Shown here: positions 26,603-36,014 of the stretch, in pieces | Layout of the letters: the number at the start of each line of letters is the position of its first letter | Numbering within the stretch: the stretch's first letter is position 1 | Assembly (NCBI GenBank): GCA_002162685.1 | Contig: MAAQ01000002.1 | Coordinates: 62,001-126,000 of the forward strand | Length of the DNA stretch: 64,000 bases | Source of the DNA: Flavobacteriales bacterium 33_180_T64 | Lineage (GTDB): Bacteria; Bacteroidota; Bacteroidia; Flavobacteriales; Flavobacteriaceae | Direction: 5' to 3' | The notes under the pieces: generated by a model | Database searches by the model: none | What the model was told of the DNA's origin: nothing | The model's input: only the letters and a program-made list of their open reading frames with translations | Made by a program: the position numbers and the translations under genes

Positions 26603-27496
26603 ATGAGAAATGTCCTCTTACTATCACTTATACTAATTCTATTAGGCTGTCAAAAAGAGATTTCAAAAGGACAATCTAAAACAATAAAAACAGAGGGTTA
26701 TGAATTAATCATTTCTGATAAACAAAAGGGTTTATTAATTTTATTTCCTGGAGGTGGCGGGAATTCTGAAAACATTAAGAAAGAATTTAAAATTGTAGAA
26801 AAAGCAAAACAACATGGAATTTCATTAGTCATGATAAACTTTTCAAGAAAGCTTTGGATTGAAGATGAAGATTGCAAAAACCTCTCTATACAAATTAAAA
26901 ACATTATTAAAACTCACCGATTAAGTACAGACAATATTTATTTGGGAGGTATGTCTATTGGAGGAAATGTAACATTAACATTATCTCAATATCTATTAAA
27001 AAATAAATTATTAGAAATTAAAGGTGCTTTTGTGATTGATCCTCCTTTAGATTTATTTGGATTGTATGAAAGTTCAATAAAAGATTTAAAACGAGAAGAC
27101 TTTTCTGAAGAGCAACTTACTGAACCCAAATGGATTGTTCAATTTTTTGAAGACAATTTTTCAAAAGACACCTTATTTAATAACATCCAAAAAGTATCAC
27201 CTTTCACTTCTAGAACAAAGTATTTTGATAATATTTCTGAACTTAAAAATATCAAATTAAGGTTTTACACAGAACCTGATATTGAATGGTGGAAAGACGT
27301 TCGTAATACCGAGTTTGAAAGCTCAAATGCTTTTTATATTAGAAAACTCAATGAAACTTTAAGAACTGAAAAGTGGAATAAATCAGAATTCATAGAAACT
27401 CAAAATAGAGGCTATAGATCAAATGGAGAACGAAATCCTCATTCTTGGTCAATTGTTGACCGCTCAAAATTAATAGAATGGATTTTAAAACCGTAA
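26603..27496 (+). CDS. alpha/beta-hydrolase-fold lipoprotein
   Basis: A 297-aa protein with lipoprotein signal LLGCQ (Cys16). The core keeps an alpha/beta-hydrolase layout: the oxyanion-loop segment ILFPGGGGNSENI, the nucleophile elbow GMSIGG (Ser118) and a late His in NPHSWSIVDR that could close the triad. The acid is not certain (VIDPPLD and TEPDIEWW are candidates). Its closest class would be envelope esterases or peptidases of the alpha/beta type; no substrate can be given. It stands alone, 63 bp after the POT gene and before a promoter for the O-methyltransferase. Confidence 0.75.
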   Translation: MRNVLLLSLILILLGCQKEISKGQSKTIKTEGYELIISDKQKGLLILFPGGGGNSENIKKEFKIVEKAKQHGISLVMINFSRKLWIEDEDCKNLSIQIKNIIKTHRLSTDNIYLGGMSIGGNVTLTLSQYLLKNKLLEIKGAFVIDPPLDLFGLYESSIKDLKREDFSEEQLTEPKWIVQFFEDNFSKDTLFNNIQKVSPFTSRTKYFDNISELKNIKLRFYTEPDIEWWKDVRNTEFESSNAFYIRKLNETLRTEKWNKSEFIETQNRGYRSNGERNPHSWSIVDRSKLIEWILKP

Positions 27497-27504
27497 AGTT
27501 ATAG

Positions 27505-27512
27505 TATCTTTG
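27505..27512 (+). promoter_or_regulatory. -7 box for the O-methyltransferase
   Basis: TATCTTTG fits TAnnTTTG, 26 nt before the ATG at 27539; TTT occupies the -33 position. Confidence 0.55.
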
Positions 27513-27538
27513 AATTTGTTTTAAGATGATAATGCCTT

Positions 27539-28180
27539 ATGTATTTTTTACCTAAAAAATTAGATGATTACGTTATTTCTCATTCTGAAGAAGAACCAGA
27601 ATTATTACAACAACTCACTAGAGAAACCTACCAGAAGATATTACAACCTATTATGCTTAGTGGGCCTTATCAAGGTCGCGTACTAAGTATGATGTCTAAA
27701 TTAATACGACCTAAATCAATTTTAGAAATAGGAACATTTACAGGCTATGCAACTTTATGTCTTGCCGAAGGCTTACAAAACGATGGAGAAATACACACGA
27801 TAGATGTTAATGAAGAACTCGTAGATTTTCAGCAAAAATATTTTGACAAATCACCATTTGGCTCTCAAATTCATCAGCATTTAGGAAGCGCAATTGATAT
27901 CATACCAACACTTGATATCTCGTTCGACTTAGTATTTATCGATGCCGACAAACCTAACTATGTTAATTACTTTCATTTAATAATTGATAAATTAAACCCT
28001 GGTGGCATTATCCTTTCTGATAATGTATTATGGCATGGAAAAGTAGTTGAACCACTTAAAGATAAAGACTTCTCTACAAAAGCAATATTAGATTATAATA
28101 CACTTTTAAAAAATGATACTAGAATAGAAACTGTTTTACTACCAATTAGAGATGGATTAACCATTAGTAGAAAAAAATAA
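27539..28180 (+). CDS. class I SAM O-methyltransferase (COMT/CCoAOMT-like)
   Basis: A 213-aa member of methyltransferase family 3. The sequence has ILEIGTFTGYATLCLAEGL (motif I), the acidic end of strand 2 (IHTIDVNEEL), the metal-binding VFIDADKPNYVNYFH and DNVLWHGKV with the catalytic Asp/Asn, and the C-terminal LPIRDGLTISRKK. These are the divalent-metal-dependent catechol-type O-methyltransferases. The acceptor is unknown; catechols or tRNA hydroxyuridine (TrmR-like) are both possible. It converges on the second TPR hybrid kinase with a 2-bp gap. Confidence 0.92.
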   Translation: MYFLPKKLDDYVISHSEEEPELLQQLTRETYQKILQPIMLSGPYQGRVLSMMSKLIRPKSILEIGTFTGYATLCLAEGLQNDGEIHTIDVNEELVDFQQKYFDKSPFGSQIHQHLGSAIDIIPTLDISFDLVFIDADKPNYVNYFHLIIDKLNPGGIILSDNVLWHGKVVEPLKDKDFSTKAILDYNTLLKNDTRIETVLLPIRDGLTISRKK

Positions 28181-28182
28181 CG

Positions 28183-30468
28183 CTAAGAGACTTTCTCCAA
28201 TTTAAACCCAGATTTATCATCTAAAGCTTTTGAGCTTTGAATATGCTCAGAGATGATTTGAAAAAACTCATAATTATCAAAAGGTTTGGTTATAATACCA
28301 TCAAAACCAATAAGCTTATAATCTTCTTTTACTTGCTCAATATCTGCAGCTGTAAGCGCTATAATTGGTGTTTTAACATCAAACTTCCGAATAGCTTTTG
28401 TAGATTCATTCCCATTCATTACTGGCATATTAATATCCATAAGGATTAAATCAAAGAGAGTATCTTTATGAGCGTCTAAAGCTTCTAATCCATTTTTAGC
28501 AATCACGCATTCATAGTTTTCACGCTGCAATAAATTTTGAGTTACGATTTGATTGATCTTATTATCTTCAGCAACTAAAATTTTATATTTTTTGGTTAAC
28601 GCAATAGCATCTCCTTTTGCCTTTCTTGTTTTTATCGTTTTAACTTTAGCTTCTCTATCAATATCAAAAGCTAATTCAAAACTAAATGTAGTCCCAAAAT
28701 CTAATTCGCTTTCTACTTCTAAAGTGCTACCAAATAATTCGATAATATTTTTAGTAATTGGCAAACCTAGGCCTGTGCCTTGATAATTGGTATTACTATT
28801 TTTATCTAATTGAGAAAAATTTTCGAAAATCATTTTTTGTTTTTCCTTTGGAATTCCAGGACCATCATCTGTGATTTCAAATCGCAAGTTTACAGTATCA
28901 TCTGCTATATTTAAAAGTTTTGCTCTAATATCAATTTTTCCGTTTTCAGTAAACTTAATACTATTACCAATAAGATTTATCAATACTTGAGACAATCTAA
29001 CATTATCACATTTAATGAATTCTGGTATATTTTTATCTACCGATATTTGTAATTGATTGTTAGTCTCTTCTAATCTATAATCGAAAGAATTTACCAGATT
29101 TTCAATTAATAATCTAATATTAACCGAGACATTTTTGAGTTCAATTTTTTGTGATTCTATTTTACCTATTTGCAAAATATCATTAATTAGATTCAATAAA
29201 TAGTCACCTGAATATTTCAAAGATTTTAAAAATTTAGTATCTTTTGAACTTAGATCATTGTTTTTTAATAGTAATGATGTTAAACCTACAACACCATACA
29301 AAGGTGTTCTAAGTTCATGTGTAACATTTGAAATGAAATTACTTTTTAATTCTGAAGACTTTTCAGCTTGATTTTTAGCAGTCATTAATTCCCTATTTCT
29401 AACCTTCAAAATATTACTTAACTTTCGTTTAGATATATAACTTTTATACATCGTAAGTAATGAAATGAAAAGTAAGAAAACCGTAAAAGAAATAATTATG
29501 TTTACATTTTTAATTTTATTACTTGCCACTAATTGCTCTATTCTTTCATTATTTGCAATCTGAGCAACGTTTTTATAACTTTCAATTGAGAATTTAGATT
29601 TAACAATAATATCTTGTCGTATTTTTTCTTCATTAAGAAATTTATCTCTGTAATTATTATGCATTAACAATGCCTGATATGCTTGATTATCTTGATCTAA
29701 AAGCGCATATGTAGAAGACAATTCTTTATATACATCACTCAATAAAGCATTTTTATCTTTTACTCTAATTGAAATGTGGTTTTCTAAGCGTGTTATTGCT
29801 TCAATAAAACTTAAACTAGCATTATTGTAAAGTTTCTTTTTTAAATAGTATTGCCCTTGTACAAACTTTAATTGGGCAACATAAAAATCTTGATCTTTTA
29901 TTAGATTTAAATTTCCTTCAGCTCTAGATAAATAGACAAGTAAATTGGTATAATTATTAGCTTCCAAATACAATTTAGCCAGATTTAATCTTGTATTAAA
30001 TAAAATAATTTCACTCTTATCTACATTATCCTGGTCTCTTACATTATGTTGTTTAGCATAGAAAAGTGCTTTTTCAAAATAAGGAATTGGATTAGATGGC
30101 GGCTTTTTATGCATAAACATTTTCCCTAAATTCAAATAAGAACTGGCCAATAAAAAATTCTCATTTGTTTTTTTTGAAACTTTAATAACCTCATTATAAC
30201 TAGCTTCTGCCTTATCATAATCGAGCATAAAATCATAAATTTTACCAATAGTAAAATTAGCTACAGCTTTACCGTAATTATCATTTATAGAATCTGATAA
30301 CTTAATTGCTTTATTAAATAAATTGAAAGACTTTGCAATATCATTACTGTTGTAATGACTCAATGCTACATTGTTAATACTATCAATTTTAATGATGATT
30401 TTTTTTTCTGCCTGACTAAAAGACAAAAACGAACATAACAGAAAACATAATAGTAGGTTTACTTTCAT
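28183..30468 (-). CDS. TPR-containing hybrid sensor histidine kinase (second copy)
   Basis: A 761-aa protein with the same plan as 3587-5818: signal peptide (ends LSFSQA), TPR-like repeats to about residue 300, one membrane span (about 325-345: IIISFTVFLLFISLLTMYK), HisKA with His384 (VTHELRTPLYG), HATPase_c (NLIGNSIKF, DDGPGIP, GTGLGLPI) and a C-terminal receiver with Asp678 (LMDINMPVMNG). There is no DNA-binding domain. The two proteins align throughout and are clearly paralogues, though diverged. The sensed signal is unknown. It is followed at its 5' side by 700 bp without a convincing gene. Confidence 0.92.
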   Translation of the reverse strand: MKVNLLLCFLLCSFLSFSQAEKKIIIKIDSINNVALSHYNSNDIAKSFNLFNKAIKLSDSINDNYGKAVANFTIGKIYDFMLDYDKAEASYNEVIKVSKKTNENFLLASSYLNLGKMFMHKKPPSNPIPYFEKALFYAKQHNVRDQDNVDKSEIILFNTRLNLAKLYLEANNYTNLLVYLSRAEGNLNLIKDQDFYVAQLKFVQGQYYLKKKLYNNASLSFIEAITRLENHISIRVKDKNALLSDVYKELSSTYALLDQDNQAYQALLMHNNYRDKFLNEEKIRQDIIVKSKFSIESYKNVAQIANNERIEQLVASNKIKNVNIIISFTVFLLFISLLTMYKSYISKRKLSNILKVRNRELMTAKNQAEKSSELKSNFISNVTHELRTPLYGVVGLTSLLLKNNDLSSKDTKFLKSLKYSGDYLLNLINDILQIGKIESQKIELKNVSVNIRLLIENLVNSFDYRLEETNNQLQISVDKNIPEFIKCDNVRLSQVLINLIGNSIKFTENGKIDIRAKLLNIADDTVNLRFEITDDGPGIPKEKQKMIFENFSQLDKNSNTNYQGTGLGLPITKNIIELFGSTLEVESELDFGTTFSFELAFDIDREAKVKTIKTRKAKGDAIALTKKYKILVAEDNKINQIVTQNLLQRENYECVIAKNGLEALDAHKDTLFDLILMDINMPVMNGNESTKAIRKFDVKTPIIALTAADIEQVKEDYKLIGFDGIITKPFDNYEFFQIISEHIQSSKALDDKSGFKLEKVS

Positions 30469-31176
30469 AATATAATTCAGGTTAATTTGGGAAGATCAAA
30501 GTATCTCTAAGTATTTAATATTCAGCAATATAATCGTTGAAATCACTTTTTAACAGGTTCAAATTCACTAAATCAAAACTCAAATCGACGAAATGCATGC
30601 CTGAATTTCAATGGTTTAGCTCAAATCTCTGGATTTTATAAAAATACAGGCCTTCATTAATATCTGATATTAATGGCTATTTTTCAACATATGATAGAAA
30701 GAAGAGAACCACTAAAAATCAAATCTTATATAGAATATTTAATATCAGTGCGTGAGGTAAGAAGAAAACTATTATTAATGAAAGTGACAATACCAATATA
30801 AGTGGCAATCAACGCACTTCGCCCAATAGACTGTATTCATCACAAATTATACAGCTTTAGCTCCTGGAGATCCTACTAAATATGCACTTAAAACAATTGA
30901 AAATACTGAAATAGTAATCATGCTTAAAAGGAGCCTTAATTGGTTATCTCTTAATTTAAAAGAAGGTGAAATTGATTATTAATTTCTTGAACAGAAAATG
31001 ATTTTTTGGAAATTGAATATCTCCTTTGACACAAAACACTAAAGTAATTACTAGAAGTAGTATTACATCATTTTTTATTTAATACAATTTAGATGAGCTA
31101 TGTTTTCTAAATACATTAAATAATTAAAATTTATGATTCCGATAAAATAAATGGAAATACAATTCGAATTTAATAA
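30469..31176. other. 708-bp stretch without an intact gene
   Basis: No open frame longer than about 50 codons looks coding here. Part of it (30830-30982) may be a decayed fragment of a regulator. The rest is AT-rich with scattered stops in all frames. I see no tRNA, no strong hairpin and no repeat with the flanks. It contains the upstream region of the second kinase gene (left edge, reverse) and the 3' flank of tatA (right edge). Confidence 0.6.
30830..30982 (+). pseudogene. possible Crp/Fnr-type regulator fragment
   Basis: A 50-codon open stretch without a start codon, bounded by stops, reads PGDPTKYALKTIENTEIVI near its centre and NWLSLNLKEGE at the end. This looks like the beta-roll segment of Crp/Fnr-family cyclic-nucleotide-binding domains (FLTGEPTKYxIxAIEDxE type). 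No continuation into a helix-turn-helix is found on either side, so if the resemblance is real it is a relic. The match is by eye and weak. Confidence 0.35.
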
Positions 31177-31464
31177 TTAAGGATTTCGACTTATTGAACC
31201 TGTAAAATCTTCAAGATCATCTTTAACTTTTTTAATCTCGTCTGTAATGTCTTTAGTAACACTGGTATCAATGCCTTGTTTTTCTGCGCTATTAGTAATC
31301 TCTGATTTGATATCATTAGAGGCATCTTTTAACATACGCATACCTTTACCTAAGCCTTTGGCTATTTCAGGTATTCGTTTTGCACCAAAAACCATTACCG
31401 CAATAACAAGGATAAATAATACCTCTTGGGTTCCTATAAATAAAAAAGTTGCTAGTTGTATCAC
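31177..31464 (-). CDS. tatA: twin-arginine translocase TatA/TatE subunit
   Basis: A 95-aa pore-forming Tat component. The N-terminal hydrophobic helix (VLFILVIAVMVFG) leads into the hinge FGAKRIPEIAKGLGKGMR (the FGxxxxPE motif) and an amphipathic helix, then a charged tail. The start is GTG 31464, chosen because it gives the normal N-terminus directly before the membrane helix and no ATG is available. A TAnnTTTG box ends only 4 nt upstream, so the mRNA would be nearly leaderless. No tatC is adjacent. One protein in this window (the M15 peptidase at 38498) carries a twin-arginine signal. Confidence 0.93.
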   Translation of the reverse strand: MIQLATFLFIGTQEVLFILVIAVMVFGAKRIPEIAKGLGKGMRMLKDASNDIKSEITNSAEKQGIDTSVTKDITDEIKKVKDDLEDFTGSISRNP

Positions 31465-31468
31465 AATG

Positions 31469-31476
31469 CAAATATA
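31469..31476 (-). promoter_or_regulatory. -7 box abutting the tatA start
   Basis: Reverse-strand TATATTTG fits TAnnTTTG and ends 4 nt before the GTG of tatA, which predicts a leaderless or nearly leaderless transcript. Confidence 0.55.
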
Positions 31477-31516
31477 ATGAGATGTTTTGATATTAATTAC
31501 ACAATTAACTATATAA

Positions 31517-31544
31517 AAAAAGCCGATTGAATAATCGGCTTTTA
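31517..31544 (-). terminator. terminator of the M1 peptidase unit
   Basis: AGCCGATT pairs with AATCGGCT around GAAT, with flanking A and T runs on both sides. It lies just past the 3' end of the reverse peptidase gene. Confidence 0.9.
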
Positions 31545-31566
31545 GTTTTCATAAAGGGTACTAAGA

Positions 31567-33858
31567 TTAACCTTTTACTTTGTTTTTAAATTTATCAAAA
31601 TCATTCTCTTTAACTTCTTTTGGCCAAGAGTTATTTGATGTGTCAATATCTGCTGTTTCTAAATTTGGATCGACTTTAATAGACACAATTTCTTTCTCTG
31701 AAGCAATAGCTTTACTCACTTCGTTATCATTAAATCGCCATATTTGAGCAGGATATGTTTCCGTTTTTGATGTTCCATCAGCATAGGTGTACTCAACTAT
31801 GATTGGCATTACTAATCCTCCTGGTTTTTCAAAAGTAATATTATAAAAATACTTTGGCTGTGTAATCGTTTTACGTTCTTCAGCTGTAAAGTTATCCATC
31901 AAATACTCTTTTAGAGTTGGAGAATTGTCTGCTGAAGTTCCTTGACGTAATTTTTCATCAAACGCATCGCTACCTTCTTCTACAAGATATACTAAATTTA
32001 AATCTTCTAATTTTAGATTTCTGCTTTCTGCATAATTTTTAGCATATTGATTAGGTTCAGAAGACACATAATATTTTTTCACATCTTTTAGACCAACATC
32101 TACCCAATCAGTTGAATAAAACCATCCTCTCCAATACCAATCTAAATCAAATGCTGATGCATCTTCCATAGTACGAAAGAAATCTTCAGGCGTTGGGTGC
32201 TTAAACATCCAACGGTGTGCATATTCTTTAAATGCATAATCAAATAACTCACGACCCATTACAGTTTCTCTCAACACGTTTAATGCTGTTGCAGGTTTTC
32301 CGTAGGCGTTGTTTCCAAACTGATACGTATTTAAACCTTTGGTCATAATTGGTGCAATTCGATCTTGATTTCCTCCCATATATCTTACGATATTTTTTGC
32401 TGGACCACGACGCGATGGATATTTTGCATCATCAGGTGATAATGCTGCTGGATACCACTCACCAAAATCTTGTTCGGCTACATATTGCATAAATGTATTT
32501 AAACCTTCATCCATCCAAGTCCATTGACGCTCATCACTATTTATAATCATTGGAAAAAAGTTATGACCTACTTCATGAATAATGACACTCATCATACCAT
32601 ATTTTGTACGATCATCATATTTTCCGTTTTCATCTGGTCTTCCGTAATTCCAGCAAATCATTGGATATTCCATTCCTTGACGTTTTGCATGAATAGAAAT
32701 TGCTTTATGATATGGGTAATCAAATGTCATACGTGAGTATGACTTTAACGTACTTGCAACAGCTTTTGTTGACCATTGTTCCCATAAAGGATTTCCCTCT
32801 TTAGAATACAAAGACACAGCCATAACATCTTTACTACCAATTTTAACAGCCATCATATCCCAAATGTATTTTCTAGATGTTGCAAAACCAAAATCTCTTA
32901 CATTCTCTGCGTAAAGTTTCCATGTATTTTTTTTATTAGAATGCCCTTTCTCTCTTACTTCAGCCTCTGCTTGTGTAGAAATAACTACAGGCTCCACATA
33001 TGATTTTTTTGCTTTTTCATAGCGTTTCATCATAGTGTTTGAAAATACTTCTTTTCTATTCATTAAACGTCCTGTACCATCCAATAAATGATCTGAAGGC
33101 ACTGTAATATTTACTTCAAAATTCCCAAATGGTAATGCAAATTCATCACGTCCCCAAAATTGTGAATTCTGCCAACCTTCTACATCATTGTAAACTGCCA
33201 TTCTTGGATAGAACTGCGCAACTACATAATTTCTATTTCCATCAGGAAATAATTCATATCCAGAACGCCCACCATCAGTAACGTGGTTGTTAATTTGATA
33301 CCACCATTTAATATTAAAAGAAAACTTATCTCCTGTTTTCATTGGTTTTGGCAACTCCACACGCATCATCGTTTGATTAATCATGTGTGATAATGCTTTA
33401 CCATCTACTGTAGTTACTTTTTCTACATTAAAACCACCATCAAATCGTTCTTTCATATAAGAAGACGCAAATCTAGAAGCAGACATTGCTGGAGTAACTC
33501 GACTTGAATTAATATCTTTTGAAGGTGAATCTTTCTGTCTTACATTTTGATCTAACTGAATCCATAAATACGTCAACTCATCTGGAGAATTGTTTGTATA
33601 TGTAATGATTTCATTTCCGCTTAATACAGCAGTTTCATCATTAATTTCAATATCCATTTTATAATCGGCTTGTTGCTGATAATATGCTGGACCTGGAGCT
33701 CCCGAGCCTGTTCTATACATGTTTGGTGTAGAAAATTCATCATAAAGTTGCTTAAACTTATTCTGGTTTGTATGACCAGGTTTACGCTCTTGATCTTGAG
33801 CCATTGCATTTAAGGACAAAAATGCAATTGACAAACAAAGGTATTTTAGTAATTTCAT
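31567..33858 (-). CDS. M1-family zinc metallopeptidase, exported
   Basis: A 763-aa protein with signal peptide ending NAMAQ. The N-terminal beta domain leads to the gluzincin core: HEVGH at 428-432 with WMDEGLNTF about 20 residues later giving the third zinc ligand, the layout of M1 aminopeptidases. The GAMEN exopeptidase motif is replaced by the QGMEYPM segment. The C-terminal part is a smaller helical/beta region ending in a lysine-rich tail. Exported flavobacterial M1 enzymes of this length are thought to trim peptides in the periplasm or at the surface. It is the last gene of a reverse group starting with the CarboxypepD_reg-like paralogues. Confidence 0.93.
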   Translation of the reverse strand: MKLLKYLCLSIAFLSLNAMAQDQERKPGHTNQNKFKQLYDEFSTPNMYRTGSGAPGPAYYQQQADYKMDIEINDETAVLSGNEIITYTNNSPDELTYLWIQLDQNVRQKDSPSKDINSSRVTPAMSASRFASSYMKERFDGGFNVEKVTTVDGKALSHMINQTMMRVELPKPMKTGDKFSFNIKWWYQINNHVTDGGRSGYELFPDGNRNYVVAQFYPRMAVYNDVEGWQNSQFWGRDEFALPFGNFEVNITVPSDHLLDGTGRLMNRKEVFSNTMMKRYEKAKKSYVEPVVISTQAEAEVREKGHSNKKNTWKLYAENVRDFGFATSRKYIWDMMAVKIGSKDVMAVSLYSKEGNPLWEQWSTKAVASTLKSYSRMTFDYPYHKAISIHAKRQGMEYPMICWNYGRPDENGKYDDRTKYGMMSVIIHEVGHNFFPMIINSDERQWTWMDEGLNTFMQYVAEQDFGEWYPAALSPDDAKYPSRRGPAKNIVRYMGGNQDRIAPIMTKGLNTYQFGNNAYGKPATALNVLRETVMGRELFDYAFKEYAHRWMFKHPTPEDFFRTMEDASAFDLDWYWRGWFYSTDWVDVGLKDVKKYYVSSEPNQYAKNYAESRNLKLEDLNLVYLVEEGSDAFDEKLRQGTSADNSPTLKEYLMDNFTAEERKTITQPKYFYNITFEKPGGLVMPIIVEYTYADGTSKTETYPAQIWRFNDNEVSKAIASEKEIVSIKVDPNLETADIDTSNNSWPKEVKENDFDKFKNKVKG

Positions 33859-33878
33859 AGACGTTATTAATGGGTTGA

Positions 33879-34379
33879 TTATTTAAAATTTAAGTATTGA
33901 TTTCTGTCATCTTTAGTAAATATCAAATTATTTACTTTGGCATTTATTTTTGTTTTAACAATATTTTTTTGCTTTGGAAACATATCCAAAAGCACAGTAT
34001 TACTAATCTCTATTGTATTAATATCTTCGATATTTTCAATTTCAAGATAGCATACTACTACATCATTATCATATTCCTTCCCTAAGTAATTAAAAGGGAT
34101 GTCTTGAGTATTAATTTTGATTTCTATTTTTTGAGTTAAGTAGGTTTTGACGTATTCATCAACTATAGATTTTTCATCTATCGAAGTTAATTTAATACTT
34201 TCATCAAAACGCTCTTGAAGTGTAAGCTCTAAATCACTTATATCAATTCTTGAAGTAATTTGAATCGATTTTTTCTCTTTTACGTAATTTATCTGCGTCA
34301 CACTAACATAGTATTTGTGAGCATTAGATAAAAACAATGGAAAAATAATAACTAAAAATGTGAGCTTTAAAAAATTCAT
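33879..34379 (-). CDS. exported DUF6702-like protein
   Basis: A 166-aa protein with an N-terminal signal (LFLSNAHKYYVS). The mature start HKYYVSVTQINYVKEKKSIQIT with SRIDISDLELTLQER is typical of small flavobacterial proteins labelled DUF6702, which usually sit next to an M1 peptidase gene as here (20 bp upstream of it). It is beta-rich and its function is unknown. The frame is open from a TTG at 34388, but ATG 34379 gives a normal signal peptide and is preferred. No metal or catalytic motif is obvious apart from the N-terminal His of the mature chain. Confidence 0.82.
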   Translation of the reverse strand: MNFLKLTFLVIIFPLFLSNAHKYYVSVTQINYVKEKKSIQITSRIDISDLELTLQERFDESIKLTSIDEKSIVDEYVKTYLTQKIEIKINTQDIPFNYLGKEYDNDVVVCYLEIENIEDINTIEISNTVLLDMFPKQKNIVKTKINAKVNNLIFTKDDRNQYLNFK

Positions 34380-34456
34380 AATAATCAATAATTCGTAAAA
34401 ATAGCTTTTTTACGAAACATCAGACTCTTAAAAAGTGTTAATAAATTAGGTGTTTA

Positions 34457-35257
34457 TCAATCTTTTTCTTGATCCTTTTCATCACTATAGAGATATAGTT
34501 TTTGCAATAAAAACTCATATATTTCAAAACTATTATAATTTTCACAATATTGAGTAAACTTTGGATCTTCAGCTATATAATAAAAGAAATCGTTTATTAA
34601 GTGCTCTTGGATTTCATCGTTTGCAAATAAGAGATTAGAAAATTCAGACTTCATTTTGTTCATGCAATTTACTTGAGCTTCAAGCTTTACAGCATGTTTC
34701 AGTTTTTTTGTTCGTCCAGAAATTTTATTCAATATTTTATGGAGATTAATCCCAACATACAAAGGTGCTATTACAATAGACTTCCCTGCATCTGCTTCAT
34801 AAAGACGACGTTCTTTTTGAGTTTTAGGTACACCTGTATAACCCGGAATACCAACATCATAAAAATTAATGTCGCGTTTTGCTTCACTGTTTTCTATATC
34901 CGACAACAAATTACCCGTAAGGACCTTACCAACAACAACCTCATCTAATTCATTTACTCTATCTATTAAATTAACATGCATTAACTTAGCTTTGAAAACA
35001 GCTTGAGTAACTACGATCTTTCGAGGTATATATTGAACACTTGAAATCAAAATTGTATCATTCACGCTTGCCAGAATTTCAAATTCTCCTTTACCATTTG
35101 TGATTGTGAACTCATGAGCTGTAACATTAAGTACATGAATGCTTTCTATATCAGAACTAGCAAAAACTTTTCCTTTTAAGTCTATCGTTTGTGCATTGCT
35201 AATGAAACAGCAACATACTCCTATAATAACATATATTATGTGTTTAATGCTCTTCAA
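34457..35257 (-). CDS. exported CarboxypepD_reg-like protein, paralogue 3
   Basis: A 266-aa protein with signal peptide (CFISNAQT) followed by one carboxypeptidase-regulatory-like beta domain (about 25-110: LKGKVFASSDIESIHVLN, GKGEFEI). The C-terminal domain shares blocks with paralogue 2: EVVVGKVLTGNLLSDIEN, INFYDVGIPGYTG and ERRLYEA. The plug and barrel of TonB-dependent receptors are absent. The only start that keeps the full signal peptide is TTG 35257, which lies inside the 3' end of the upstream paralogue (14-bp overlap), so translation is probably coupled. Function unknown; tethering or a receptor-associated role is possible. Confidence 0.8.
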   Translation of the reverse strand: MKSIKHIIYVIIGVCCCFISNAQTIDLKGKVFASSDIESIHVLNVTAHEFTITNGKGEFEILASVNDTILISSVQYIPRKIVVTQAVFKAKLMHVNLIDRVNELDEVVVGKVLTGNLLSDIENSEAKRDINFYDVGIPGYTGVPKTQKERRLYEADAGKSIVIAPLYVGINLHKILNKISGRTKKLKHAVKLEAQVNCMNKMKSEFSNLLFANDEIQEHLINDFFYYIAEDPKFTQYCENYNSFEIYEFLLQKLYLYSDEKDQEKD

Positions 35258-36014
35258 TTTGCGATTTAAATGCTTCTAATTTTTCTTGTAAGAATTGAAA
35301 CAACTTCATATCATCACCTATCTTACTAAGATGTAAAAACTTAGGGTCATCACTACTAAAATAAAAAAACTCTTTTTGTTTAGATACTTCCAATACTTCG
35401 GTTTCAAAAAGCATTTGAGAAAATTTAGACATCGCCTCACTAATTGCAATATCTAATTCTTCACGTTTAATTTGTGCTTTTAATCGATTTGTTCGTCCAG
35501 AAATCCAATTTAAAACGGGATTCAATGGCAGTAATCCAGAACCACTTTTTGCCTCATACAATCGTCTCTCACTTTGTGTTTTTTTTGGCCCAGTATAACC
35601 AGGAATACCTAGATTATAAAAATTAATTTGACGCTTAGTATCCCTATTTTCTATATCAGACATTAAATCTCCGGTTAATACCTTACCAACAACAACTTCA
35701 TCTAGAAAATTAACTTCATCTTCAAGATTCACAGTCACTTCTTTGCTTTGCATAATAATATCATTAACCACAAACTCATTAAGTTTATACTGAAGACCTG
35801 ACACCATAATTGTATCGTTAAGTTTTGCAGGAATTTCAAATTGCCCATTATCATCAGTAATGGCAAACTTGCTCGCCGTTTTATTAATGATATGGATACC
35901 AATAACATCTCCGCTCGCTATAACTCTACCTGTAATATTTTTCGACTGTGCTATCAGTTGCGAAGACCATATTAAAAGTGAAATAATAAATAAGTACTTA
36001 ATGCTTCCCTTCAT
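35244..36014 (-). CDS. exported CarboxypepD_reg-like protein, paralogue 2
   Basis: A 256-aa protein starting with ATG 36014. The signal peptide ends LIAQS. The regulatory-like beta domain (ITGRVIASGDVIGIHIINK, DDNGQFEIPAKLND) is followed by VVVGKVLTGDLMSDIEN, INFYNLGIPGYTGPKKTQ and ERRLYEAK, nearly the same blocks as paralogue 3. The gene overlaps both neighbours (17 bp with paralogue 1, 14 bp with paralogue 3). The two closest copies arose by tandem duplication; the third is more diverged. Confidence 0.83.
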   Translation of the reverse strand: MKGSIKYLFIISLLIWSSQLIAQSKNITGRVIASGDVIGIHIINKTASKFAITDDNGQFEIPAKLNDTIMVSGLQYKLNEFVVNDIIMQSKEVTVNLEDEVNFLDEVVVGKVLTGDLMSDIENRDTKRQINFYNLGIPGYTGPKKTQSERRLYEAKSGSGLLPLNPVLNWISGRTNRLKAQIKREELDIAISEAMSKFSQMLFETEVLEVSKQKEFFYFSSDDPKFLHLSKIGDDMKLFQFLQEKLEAFKSQIEEH

